A DNA stretch of 64,000 nt from Schoenoplectus triqueter (Eukaryota > Streptophyta > Magnoliopsida > Poales > Cyperaceae), in assembly GCA_964058805.1 (NCBI GenBank), contig CAXKVV010002168.1:1-64000 (forward strand), read 5' to 3'. The translations under genes and the position numbers were made by a program. The notes beneath the pieces were generated by a model. The model was not told the origin of the DNA and did no database searches. It saw only the letters and a program-made list of their open reading frames with translations. Within the stretch, counting starts at the first letter, position 1. Every line of letters begins with the position of its first letter. Shown here piece by piece: positions 52,401 through 60,033 of the stretch.

Positions 52401-53998
52401 TCTTCATCACTACTGATTTTAATGGTATTTATTCTGTGAATCACCTCATCTTCAGAGTTGCTAGTTCCTTCATATGTCTCTGATTCACTGTGATCTTCCT
52501 CATCAGTTGAGGCTCCCAATATCGGGATATCACGAGAGGTTGACCTCAGATTGAAGATGATTTCTTCATTACCGTCTACTGATACCTTACTAGATATGCT
52601 CAGGATTGATTTTGTTCCAAGATTATCTATTAAATCTTCTTCTTCAGAGCTGCAGGAAACTGTAAAAACAGTGAATTCTCCGCATTTTTGTCTTCTAAAA
52701 GTTTCCCAATGAAGTCTTTTCCTTTCTGGAAAACGATGCACAAGTATGTCCTTTTCTACGTCTTCTTCTGTTGGCACCAATTCACACGGGAGTCTGATAA
52801 AGTGCTCAGGTATATCAAATTCTCGTGCTTCATATTTAGTCTGGACTAGGTTTTTAAAAATTACACAATCCCTAGTATTATGGCAAGCAATTTGGTGGTA
52901 CCAACAATAATCTGGTCTTATAGCTAAGTCAATATTTTGTCTCTTAGCTTTGCCAACTTTAGGGACTTCGAACCCCTGAGCACACCAAAGCTCAAATATT
53001 TTAATTGTTGGACCTTCATAGAATGAATAACACATTGCAAGCGGTGCGGTCCCTGATCCACTTGCTTCATCACTGTCTAGATCGATTATCTCTATAATTT
53101 GTACAGGAACATCTTCATCTTCTCTGTCCTCTATCTCTATAACTTCTTTCGGATAATCAATATTGGAATGTCTTCTTTTTTCAATTTGTATTCTTCTTTC
53201 GACATCCCTTTCACAGGAGCATCCTTCCTGTGTGCAAGTGCAAATGATAGAGAGACATGTAGCATTGTTGTCTTCTGCCTTTCTAACGACTGAGCTATTC
53301 TTCGGTCTCATTTCTACACTTCCTCTCGATCCCTTGAGATAAGCGTACATATCTTGCACCAGATTCATGGTTCGTTCTTGTTGTTGAATGAGACATTTTA
53401 TACTATTCTGACACCTGCTCACTTGATATCTTAGATCGAATAAGGATTTTGGCTGGTGTGTTCTATCTTCTTCTTTACACGGACTGCAGGAGACCATATT
53501 GCATGTAGGTGTAAATTCACCAAAATTCCCTCGCTCATCATCCCAATGGACTCTGCCATTTGTGAGTTTATACATGGCTACCCCTTCGCATTCTTCCGGA
53601 GGAAATTCTTCCACTATACTTGATATCTTGATGAAACACGATGGCAATTCAAGCACACCTAATTCGTATTTATTTTGAACTAACCCCTTAAAGGCTTTGC
53701 AATCCCTGATATCATGGTCCGTCATTCCGTGATAATCACAATAGGGTTCTCCTGGCACCCAGCCGGTGTAATCCAAATATCTCTTATTTGGCACTCTAAA
53801 CCCTTGTTCACACCAGAGTTCAAATATTTCATTTGCTTTTCCCTCATAAAATGAGTAAACTCGATGCCTTGATCTTACAGGGGCAGGCACCGCTCGCCTT
53901 TGTGGTCTTGCACTTGGCTCACCAGCACTTATTTCTATTACCTCCCTTGATTCATCAATCTCGATTACCTTTTGACTTGGCTCACCAATTTTTAATAT
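49472..53998 (-). CDS. pol: two extra zinc-knuckle modules, reverse transcriptase, RNase H and archaeal-type RNase H
   Basis: The frame is open from just after a TAA at 54001-53999 to a TAG at 49474-49472. Residues are counted from a GTG codon at 53890, which is a count origin, not a claimed start. Residues 11-86 and 287-364 are Gag-like zinc-knuckle modules (C51, H54, H59, C64; C329, H332, H337, C342). Residues 248-275 hold acidic IEIE and IIDLDSDE motifs. Residues 454-500 are acidic repeats. Reverse transcriptase lies at about 705-1050, with the first catalytic Asp at 854 and YVDD at 916-919. The native RNase H at about 1055-1180 has lost its first catalytic Asp (Thr in YTTAL). The archaeal-type RNase H at about 1207-1345 keeps D1213, E1261, D1285 and D1335. 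H1465 and H1472 at the end are the histidines of the integrase zinc finger. The dual RNase H assigns the element to Tat. Confidence 0.92.
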   Translation of the reverse strand: MLKIGEPSQKVIEIDESREVIEISAGEPSARPQRRAVPAPVRSRHRVYSFYEGKANEIFELWCEQGFRVPNKRYLDYTGWVPGEPYCDYHGMTDHDIRDCKAFKGLVQNKYELGVLELPSCFIKISSIVEEFPPEECEGVAMYKLTNGRVHWDDERGNFGEFTPTCNMVSCSPCKEEDRTHQPKSLFDLRYQVSRCQNSIKCLIQQQERTMNLVQDMYAYLKGSRGSVEMRPKNSSVVRKAEDNNATCLSIICTCTQEGCSCERDVERRIQIEKRRHSNIDYPKEVIEIEDREDEDVPVQIIEIIDLDSDEASGSGTAPLAMCYSFYEGPTIKIFELWCAQGFEVPKVGKAKRQNIDLAIRPDYCWYHQIACHNTRDCVIFKNLVQTKYEAREFDIPEHFIRLPCELVPTEEDVEKDILVHRFPERKRLHWETFRRQKCGEFTVFTVSCSSEEEDLIDNLGTKSILSISSKVSVDGNEEIIFNLRSTSRDIPILGASTDEEDHSESETYEGTSNSEDEVIHRINTIKISSDEEGETSLAIEKVPENRYKDLTPREVNQVQVLRTFIVPPKEEKSQGKIIRHKPIIFYRSELTNDDHQRDGWKEWDDEDNILNKEEVQIETSQYYGRKVRKLARKAKLPKSIPRSQMENFEKLWRGSFKQVMGLDGKMKSSRGLGYESDKDLLNPEEVCRQFFECHMASCNETPIEEEEENEVSPIIQNTKKEMEKTPNTIDDLVEINLGSEENPRPTFISASLAPEESERLKRLLLEYVDCFAWSYEEMPGLDPQVAVHQLKIDSDAKPIKQAPRRMRIELEEKVVEETKKLIKAGFIREEETPEWVSSIVPVKKKNGQIRICVDFRDLNKACPKDDFPLPVTEIIIDHTSSYEVFSFMDRYAGYNQIKMAAEDEKHTAFRTPIGIYCYTVMPFGLKNAGATYQRAMTKIFDDLIHKIVECYVDDLVVKAMSIEEHLSHLKVVFDRLRLHSLKLNPLKCAFMVSSGKFLGFIVRHRGIEIDSGKIKAILELPPPKNLKGLRSLQGQLAYIRRFIANLSGKIQPFTRLTKKDVPFKWDLNCQKALDSIKEYLLNPPVLAAPIPGKELILYTTALEGSLGALLAQENEHGKENALYYLSRMMIGAEHGYTPIEKHCLALIFAAKKLRHYMISHRVILISKVDPLKYLMMRPMLTGRLAKWAIILTEFDITCVPQKAIKGQALADFLAAHPIPDDSLLSCDFPDEEVMNIQQNNLVWEMYFDGASSIRPLPGPDIPIIRAGIDLVFVTPEGGIARHALALMEPCTNNEAEYEALITGLEMAIDLEIKCLYVFGDSQLIINQVTGKYKVLKPELVQYYKKTIELVKQIPEVIFNKITRAANGKVDALAKVAKELSEPDLHEIHLTIRSRRPLSLCFTKEDDDYFAEVEDECYLDKSSDQINTLVANSEKDDWRRPFIDYLKQGILPKEKAAGDQIKKRVLRFVYLNDTLYRRSFDQLWLRCISYQEAEQVMKEVHSGLCGAH

Positions 53999-55722
53999 TT
54001 ATAGCCCTCCGCTCGAGGAGTCAGTACTATATGAGTTTGTAGAAGGTCTTTTGCCTGTGGGGTCAGTGTTACTGATGATCATGAGATTTCTTTCCTTCGT
54101 AAAATCACTACTACAGATGATTGTGGAGCACCTTCCATCTACAGAATCAGTGCTGCAGGTAATTACCGGGTACTCTTCCCTCGCTAAATCATTGCTGCGA
54201 GCGATGACAGGAAATTCTTCATCGGTAGAATCAGTACTGCAAGTAATTACAATACGCTCTTTGCTTGAGGACTGGAGACTCTCTTCAGTGGAGAAATCAG
54301 TGCTTTCTTCATCCGCGGAGTCAGTATTTTGGGTGACCACGGGGCATTCTATGTCTGTGGAATCTGTCTCGGTGTATCTCTTGCTTAGATAGTCTGTACT
54401 TTCCCCACTTGTAGAATTGGAGTGATAGGAGATTGCAGGATATTCTTCATTCGTGGAATCAGTGTTACAAGAAATCACATTTACAGTGAATTCATTTCTT
54501 GAATTCGAGTTTCGTCGAAGGCGGGCTGGCAAGCCGAATGTACCTAGCTCATATCTATTCTGCACAAGGCCTTTGAAAATTTGACAATTAAAGATGTCAT
54601 GACCTGTGGTCCCATGATATATGCAGTAGGATGGCCTAGGCGGCTGAATCATCTCTTCCCGAAATCTACTATTTGGAACCCTGATTTCACATCTGCACCA
54701 TATTGCAAATATTTCATCCATTTTGTCTTCACGAAATGAAAAAATAAGGGTTCTATTTCGTCTTGCACGACCTCGTCGTCTTGAAAGTTCTGTCTCATCG
54801 TCATCACTTATTTCTATCATTTCCCGAGCTAAGGGTCCGCGACTAAACACACCAATTTCTCTATCTTGTAACCTTTTACATATCTTATCCATTACTATTA
54901 TTGGTGGTCGGAGAACTGGTTCATCATCTGTTCCTTGATTTTCTCCCCCTGTTGATGTCATGCAACTGGTAGCTGGCTGAATGATTGGTTGATTATTTGA
55001 TTTAACCATTTGCTGTCCTTCTTTGACTTTTTTCTTCCCATCTTTGGACAGGTTTTCTAAATACTCGACCTGTCCTGGGTTTCTTATGCATGCATAAATT
55101 TTATGCAAAAGGCATGCAGTCTGAATCTGTTGTTCTTGAAGAAATTCTATGTTTCTTTGACACTCTTTCAGTTGACACATCACATCAGTCGGAAATTCAA
55201 GATAATATTCTTCCTTTATTTTTTCATTTATGGCAACAGAATCTTGATTTTTGAACAAATCACTCATCATATTACAGTTAAATCCCTCCTTTTTAACTTT
55301 GATAGCGTTCTTAGCTACCCTGATGACTCCCTTTTTGTCCTGATTAACTTGTAATGATTCTTCACTTTCATCGCTTGTGTCATTCCTCATTCTAGGACGG
55401 TATACCACTTCTTCCTCTGATTCTTCATATTCTGATTCTCGAGAATCTTCAGAAGTGGTTCTGCTGCTTTTCTGATTGTCACTTTCTGATTCTTCATTTG
55501 CTTCCGAGCTTTCATCGGTTGATGCTCCTAAAATGGGAATGTGACTCAGAGCTTTCGCTGGATAGAACATTACATCTTCCTTAACTGAATCGTCACTCGA
55601 TGATGCTCCCAATACAGGTGCATTGTTAGACATAGCCACCGATTTACGGTAAAACATTATCCTCTCATTTTCGTCTGATGACGTATCATAAACTGGTTCA
55701 ACAAGAGGTTTGACTATCTCTT
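53999..55722 (-). CDS. pol N-terminal insert, module 1: acidic repeats, zinc knuckle and 14-residue repeats
   Basis: This frame is entered from gag-pro by a -1 shift at 55729-55723 and stays open to TAA at 54001-53999. Its first ATG is at 55657 (552 codons from there). Seen in order: two ILGAS-type acidic motifs (residues 16-59); a Ser/Glu-rich stretch; a probable helix (160-192) with the pattern CQLKECQRNIEFLQEQQ; an EMIEISDDDETE motif (279-290); a zinc-knuckle module (305-380) with C345, H348, H353 and C358; and a C-terminal tract of 14-residue repeats rich in Ser, Thr, Asp and Glu (about 469-540). None of these is part of the usual protease or RT. It lies between them and is not recognisable as a known enzyme. 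Its function is unknown; nucleic-acid binding by the knuckle is inferred from the family. It is in the same frame as the downstream pol segment. Confidence 0.8.
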
Positions 55723-55729
55723 GTTTTTT
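55700..55729 (-). promoter_or_regulatory. Candidate -1 programmed ribosomal frameshift site between gag-pro and pol
   Basis: On the minus strand, 55729-55723 reads A AAA AAC in the zero frame (last base of GGA, then AAA, then AAC), the canonical X XXY YYZ slippery heptamer. The gag-pro stop TAG follows two codons later (55716-55714). A shift back by one base enters exactly the frame that stays open into pol. A perfect 8-bp inverted repeat, AACAAGAG (55725-55718) and CTCTTGTT (55707-55700), surrounds the stop with a 10-base loop. It starts inside the heptamer, closer than the usual 5-9 base spacer, so its role is less certain than that of the heptamer. Confidence 0.72.
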
Positions 55730-58700
55730 CCTTTACCCTTTGGGATAATTGACATGGATTTTGCTGAGGTAGGTTCTGCTTTCTGCACCTGTTTTGTCCG
55801 GGTTTCAAGCTTCCTCCTATTTGGCTCGCTCAACCTTGTCTTTTCTGGTGAGTTAAAATATCTTGCCTCTTCGTACTTGACTTCATGTACGCCAAAGGGC
55901 TTAATATCACCATTTATTCTTCTTTGTTTTCCATCCTTCACGTATTTTATACACTGGTGAAGGGTTGAAGCCACCATGCGGTGTTCATGTAGCCATGGAC
56001 GACCTAATAGAGCTTTGTATGATGTATCAACATCTATTATGTAGAATTTTGCCTCAGTTTTTAACGCCCCAAAATTCAAGGCGAGATTCACAGCGCCCAA
56101 CGCTCTTTGAGAATTCTGATTAAACCCGTGGATGGTCACTTTTTCATTTGACAATAATTTAATATCTAACGCCAGGGTTTTCAATGTTTTGAGGGGCATG
56201 ATGTTGATAGATGATCCCGCATCTATCAGTATGCGATTGAGTCTTTGCCCTTCGCATTCTCCAGTGATAAACAGAGGCCGGTTATGGTCAGCAGTTCCTA
56301 TCAGTAAATCTTCATCAGTGAAGTTGATACCGGCCATACGGCCGCTGATGTAGAGGGCTTCTTGTAGGCTTTTGTCTGCGAAGTATGATTTATACTGTTC
56401 GGGATTCTGTAATGCACAAATCAGCACATCTCGTAACTCTTGCGACATCATTAATGCGTCAAAGACACTGAGAAGCGCAGGTATCTTTCGCAAATGAGCC
56501 ATAATATTATATTCTTCTGCTACCAACCTTGCCTTATCACTTGATTTGTCGATAGGATTGATATCCTTGTTCTTTTCAAAAGCCTTATCTTTCCCTCTGC
56601 TTGCTTCTTTCGGAGCTTGTCTTTCGGGAATTTGAGTACCTGATCGCAATACAACTTTACAGTCTGCGGTTTTAGGCTTGCTTGTTTCTCCTTCTTTAGG
56701 ACAAAAGAGTTTTCTCAATGACGAGAAGTTCTCTTCTTCAGATTCAACATCATGAACTACCATGTCACATGCTTCATAATCACAAAAATCAATGTGGCTT
56801 ATCATTAGACACGCCTCACCCCATATGTTTTCATCATCATCTTCATAATTAGAGTCTATTGTCTCAACTTCTACTTTTTCAATGTCTTCTTCTTCTTCTT
56901 CGACTATTTTCTCTTTCCCTTTGCTGGTTGCTTTGACATGTTTTTCTTCTTCATCGGGAATTCCCATCAACTTATCCCAGACTTTCTTCGGGATATAATC
57001 TCGTAGGATGGCTGGTATCGGGTTACCAGGGTTATACTCTTCGAGAGCATCTACATACTTTTGTATGTCTGTTTGCTTGGCTGATTTCCTATTCTTCTTC
57101 TTTTTACTACCTTCGTTCTTCTTATAAAATACTTTTGTTTCTTTGGGCTGAGAAGGTACGACGGGTGTAACCTCATTTCTCCATTTTATGCTAGGTTCCT
57201 TTTGAAGGGATTTGAGCAATTTCTTCGCTTTTTTGGATAAGTGCACTACCCAAGGTTTTTCATCATTATCCACCTTCTCTTCCTGGCAGAAGACATGATT
57301 AGACTGTTCATGGGGCGCTGGGTCCTGCAGGATGCTTTTCGGTAGAACGATTTCTCCATCTCGATATTTTCTCTCCACCCAATCCTTAAATACCCAACAA
57401 TCTTCGATGGTGTGTCCCAAGATTCTGTGATATGGGCAGTAGTTTGGATCGTCAGATTTTCCCATATCTGCCGGACGCTTGCACTCAGGCAATTGAAGCC
57501 CGTTCTTCAGTGAATCACTGAAAATTTTAGCCACTCGATCTCTACGGAAAGAGTAAGGTTTACTCTTCTTTTCTTTCAAAGTCGTGATGAGTCTAGAACC
57601 TCCTTCCATCATCGACTTGTCATTCATTTGTTTGTTTCCACCGTTGTTGTTCATGCTGGTGTTGTTTGTTGTATTTGTATTGGCCACCCCTTTATTTCTG
57701 TTGGGGATATAAGCTACTCGGGTGTTGACTTTCCCACTTCTTTGGGGTCGGGACGCCGAGGCGCCATCTTCCATTTTTGGATGTAACGTCTCCTCGAGTC
57801 TGGCCACACTTTTGATCAAATCATGATAAGTGCGGATCGACGCAACACTTAAATAAGGCTTCATTTCTTTGGAGATGTTTCTGAGTATAAACTCAACGGC
57901 CTCTTCTTGCGTTAGTTTGTGATCACACTTAACGCTCAGATTTCTCCATCTAGCGATGTATTCTGACATCTTTTCACCGGGATTGGGCTTCACATTTGCT
58001 AAATCCACTAGGTTTGTCGTATCGATCATAACTGCAAATTTGGCTCTGAAGGCATCGGCCATTTCATCCCATGTACCGATACTATCATTTTCTAATGAGT
58101 AGTACCATTGAAATGCAGTCCCGGTTAAACTTTGAGGGAATTGTCGCAGTAGAAGGGCATCAATTCCTCCCGTATTTCCACATGAGGCAACAAAATGTGC
58201 CAAGTGTTGATCTGGATTTACATCCCTTGTACCCTCGCCAGAAAAGGACTTGAATTTTGGGATAACGTACCCTTTTGGGTAATCAACCTGATCGTAAAAT
58301 GCAGGATAGGGTCTTCCACATCTCCTTGCAGGTGTAGGTATGTATCCTCCCCCAATCATTTGTATCTGTTGTCTGACCAACTCCTGCACCTCTTTCTTGG
58401 TTATGCTTTGATGATCAGGCATTCGAGAAGTATTCTCATTGGAACGATTTACCTCTCTATATGGTTTTCTAGTACTTGTACTCGGTCTTTCTTCTATTTC
58501 ATTATCATCTTTCACCTCTTCGGGTTTCCCTTTTAGGTTTTCGTTTGACGCAGCCTTACCTCCCATCATGAAGGCCTGCATGGACTGCATCATCTTGAAT
58601 ATTTCATCATTTTGTTTCTTAAGTTCTTTTATTTCCTTTTGTTGCACTGCAATTTGTTGTTCTTGTAGCTTTAAACGAACTTTTAGCAATTCATCGGGAT

Positions 58701-59274
58701 TAGTTGTCCCTGAATCGCTAACCTCATCATCTTCTTTGTTAGGATCTTCTTGACGGCCCCTTTCATTTTCTTTGATAGCCGTGTGTTCCATTTCCGGGTT
58801 AGTACTTCTACTATTACCCCTTGTTACTATCACATGAGCCCTCGCGAGATCTGGCTCAAAGAACACATTCGTGATATCTTCTGGAACATCATCTTCTTCA
58901 TAACCATCGACTCCTACGTGGGCCATGTATACTGAGAAGTGCTGCTCGGCTTGTTCTACCACTCGTCGTTTTTTGTGACTTGGGTTTGACGTAGTTATAA
59001 CTAGATTTTTATTCACAGGCGGTGGTCCAGATTTGACCCTATGTCCCAACCTGTTGAACACACTCTCTTGAAAGTCCTCGTGTGCCTGTTGAGAAGAACT
59101 TCCCTTTGGAACCCACACTTGTTTCATCTTATGAGGCCTAGGTTTAAACTGTTTCCCTGATTCTCGGGGAGCGTAGACAGTTCGCTCCCTGTGGTTGGGG
59201 AATATTAGCCGGGTCTTTACAGATTCCCGAACTGGAGTGGGAGCTTGTTGGATATGTTCATCCGTCCTTCGTTG
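55714..59274 (-). CDS. gag-protease polyprotein
   Basis: From the ATG at 59127 it encodes 1137 residues, but the frame is open from 59274, just after a TGA, adding about 49 codons. Gag forms the particle; protease cuts the polyprotein. A probable coiled coil lies at 147-190. The capsid-like core at about 285-450 includes the FQWYYSL motif of retrotransposon Gag. A zinc-knuckle module (525-600) has C564, H567, H572 and C577 (CX2HX4HX4C). A long Lys/Glu-rich linker follows. An aspartic protease lies at about 945-1065 with active-site D969-A-G-S-S and the later ALLGRPWLH (1039-1047). DAGSS departs from the D-S/T-G of most retroviral proteases, but D-x-G-S is usual in plant Tat-like elements. The tail (1066-1137) is basic and ends at TAG in the slippery-site context. 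Confidence 0.92.
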   Translation of the reverse strand, partial: QRRTDEHIQQAPTPVRESVKTRLIFPNHRERTVYAPRESGKQFKPRPHKMKQVWVPKGSSSQQAHEDFQESVFNRLGHRVKSGPPPVNKNLVITTSNPSHKKRRVVEQAEQHFSVYMAHVGVDGYEEDDVPEDITNVFFEPDLARAHVIVTRGNSRSTNPEMEHTAIKENERGRQEDPNKEDDEVSDSGTTNPDELLKVRLKLQEQQIAVQQKEIKELKKQNDEIFKMMQSMQAFMMGGKAASNENLKGKPEEVKDDNEIEERPSTSTRKPYREVNRSNENTSRMPDHQSITKKEVQELVRQQIQMIGGGYIPTPARRCGRPYPAFYDQVDYPKGYVIPKFKSFSGEGTRDVNPDQHLAHFVASCGNTGGIDALLLRQFPQSLTGTAFQWYYSLENDSIGTWDEMADAFRAKFAVMIDTTNLVDLANVKPNPGEKMSEYIARWRNLSVKCDHKLTQEEAVEFILRNISKEMKPYLSVASIRTYHDLIKSVARLEETLHPKMEDGASASRPQRSGKVNTRVAYIPNRNKGVANTNTTNNTSMNNNGGNKQMNDKSMMEGGSRLITTLKEKKSKPYSFRRDRVAKIFSDSLKNGLQLPECKRPADMGKSDDPNYCPYHRILGHTIEDCWVFKDWVERKYRDGEIVLPKSILQDPAPHEQSNHVFCQEEKVDNDEKPWVVHLSKKAKKLLKSLQKEPSIKWRNEVTPVVPSQPKETKVFYKKNEGSKKKKNRKSAKQTDIQKYVDALEEYNPGNPIPAILRDYIPKKVWDKLMGIPDEEEKHVKATSKGKEKIVEEEEEDIEKVEVETIDSNYEDDDENIWGEACLMISHIDFCDYEACDMVVHDVESEEENFSSLRKLFCPKEGETSKPKTADCKVVLRSGTQIPERQAPKEASRGKDKAFEKNKDINPIDKSSDKARLVAEEYNIMAHLRKIPALLSVFDALMMSQELRDVLICALQNPEQYKSYFADKSLQEALYISGRMAGINFTDEDLLIGTADHNRPLFITGECEGQRLNRILIDAGSSINIMPLKTLKTLALDIKLLSNEKVTIHGFNQNSQRALGAVNLALNFGALKTEAKFYIIDVDTSYKALLGRPWLHEHRMVASTLHQCIKYVKDGKQRRINGDIKPFGVHEVKYEEARYFNSPEKTRLSEPNRRKLETRTKQVQKAEPTSAKSMSIIPKGKGKNKR

Positions 59275-59895
59275 TCACCTTCGTTGTTTTCTTTCCTTCA
59301 TGGCTTTGTGCGCCTGGTAGATGACATTGGTAGAGGCACGAGGCTTTGGTCTACCTCCATGCACTTGAGCTTGCTGGGGTCGTGGTTGTGGAACCTCCCA
59401 AACACGACGTATTTGACCCGTATGAGAGTTGTTCCTTACCACCCTCAGTGGTGAGAATGAGTTGGCCACCGGGACAGCTGGCCTAGCCACCAGTTGATCC
59501 TGATATTGTTCCAAAGCTCTTTTCTTATTGAGCCTTGGGGCCTGTTGTGGTGCTGGCACTGGTACAGGACGGGAGGATGATGCTGCGGCCATCCTTCTCC
59601 GATATGACCTGCTTTTCTTTTGAGGTTGAGGAGGAGTTCCCATTATGTTGTTGCGAATGCCCTTCTCAGTGAGGTAGAAGCAGCATTCATCATCCTCTTT
59701 CACAGCTTGAAGTGGTTGCGGGATTGGAGCGACCATAATAGGAGTCACTGGAGCAGGTTGTGGTATCATCGGGATTTGAGGAACTGTCCCAATGAAGAAG
59801 TAGTTCCTTCCTTGAGCATCCTGAGCGAAGCTCATCGGAAGAGGAACCATGTTGTTGTTGATGCTGGAGTTCAAATTGTTGCTGAAAAACGCCAT
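59275..59895 (-). CDS. ORF1, proline-rich N-terminal protein in frame with gag
   Basis: It starts at ATG 59895-59893 and ends at TGA 59277-59275 (206 codons). The product begins MAFFSNN and has Asn/Ser-rich, then Pro/Val/Gln-rich stretches, a basic patch (KKSRSYRRR) and a basic end (KERKQRR). I recognise no domain. Tat/Ogre elements often carry an extra ORF ahead of gag with no known role, and this fits that position. The frame is identical to gag-pro, and the 49 codons between the TGA and the gag ATG are fully open. ORF1 and gag-pro may therefore be one reading frame interrupted by a single stop. An upstream GTG at 59910 is not needed. A splice-acceptor-like CAG ends only three bases before the ATG. 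Confidence 0.65.
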   Translation of the reverse strand: MAFFSNNLNSSINNNMVPLPMSFAQDAQGRNYFFIGTVPQIPMIPQPAPVTPIMVAPIPQPLQAVKEDDECCFYLTEKGIRNNIMGTPPQPQKKSRSYRRRMAAASSSRPVPVPAPQQAPRLNKKRALEQYQDQLVARPAVPVANSFSPLRVVRNNSHTGQIRRVWEVPQPRPQQAQVHGGRPKPRASTNVIYQAHKAMKERKQRR

Positions 59896-60014
59896 TTCCT
59901 GCAAAAACACGCAAACTCCAATTTCAATTAGTTACTCATGATTATTTAATAATGACTTATTTTATTTTATTTATGTTCTATTCCTTTTCTTCTTAGTGAA
60001 CGGAAGGAAAACAA
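59896..60014 (-). other. Untranslated leader with a splice-acceptor-like site
   Basis: About 120 bases lie between the primer binding site and the ORF1 ATG. The sequence is A/T-rich, with a repeated AAATAAAATAAAATAAG phrase and several stops. Just before the ATG it reads GTGTTTTTGCAG followed by GAA, a good match to a plant 3' splice site (AG at 59900-59899). No donor was assigned; a candidate would have to lie in the LTR or the first bases of the leader. Confidence 0.5.
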
Positions 60015-60033
60015 GGTCCCACCGGGCGTGCCA
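60015..60033 (-). other. Primer binding site
   Basis: On the element strand this is TGGCACGCCCGGTGGGACC. It starts five bases inside the end of the 5' LTR with the obligatory TGG, the complement of a tRNA CCA end. The tRNA was not identified: the sequence does not match the initiator Met site or the plant Arg site that I can recall. Confidence 0.7.

Noticed and set aside
53999..55657. Reading this segment as the Ogre-type intron only
   Set aside because: It stays open for over 500 codons, repeats the zinc-knuckle module and is in frame with the downstream pol segment, so a purely intronic origin is less likely. Regulated splicing cannot be excluded.
60015..60033. Initiator-Met primer binding site
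   Set aside because: The sequence after TGG is CACGCCCGG, not the TATCAGAGC of the Met site. The tRNA is left unassigned.
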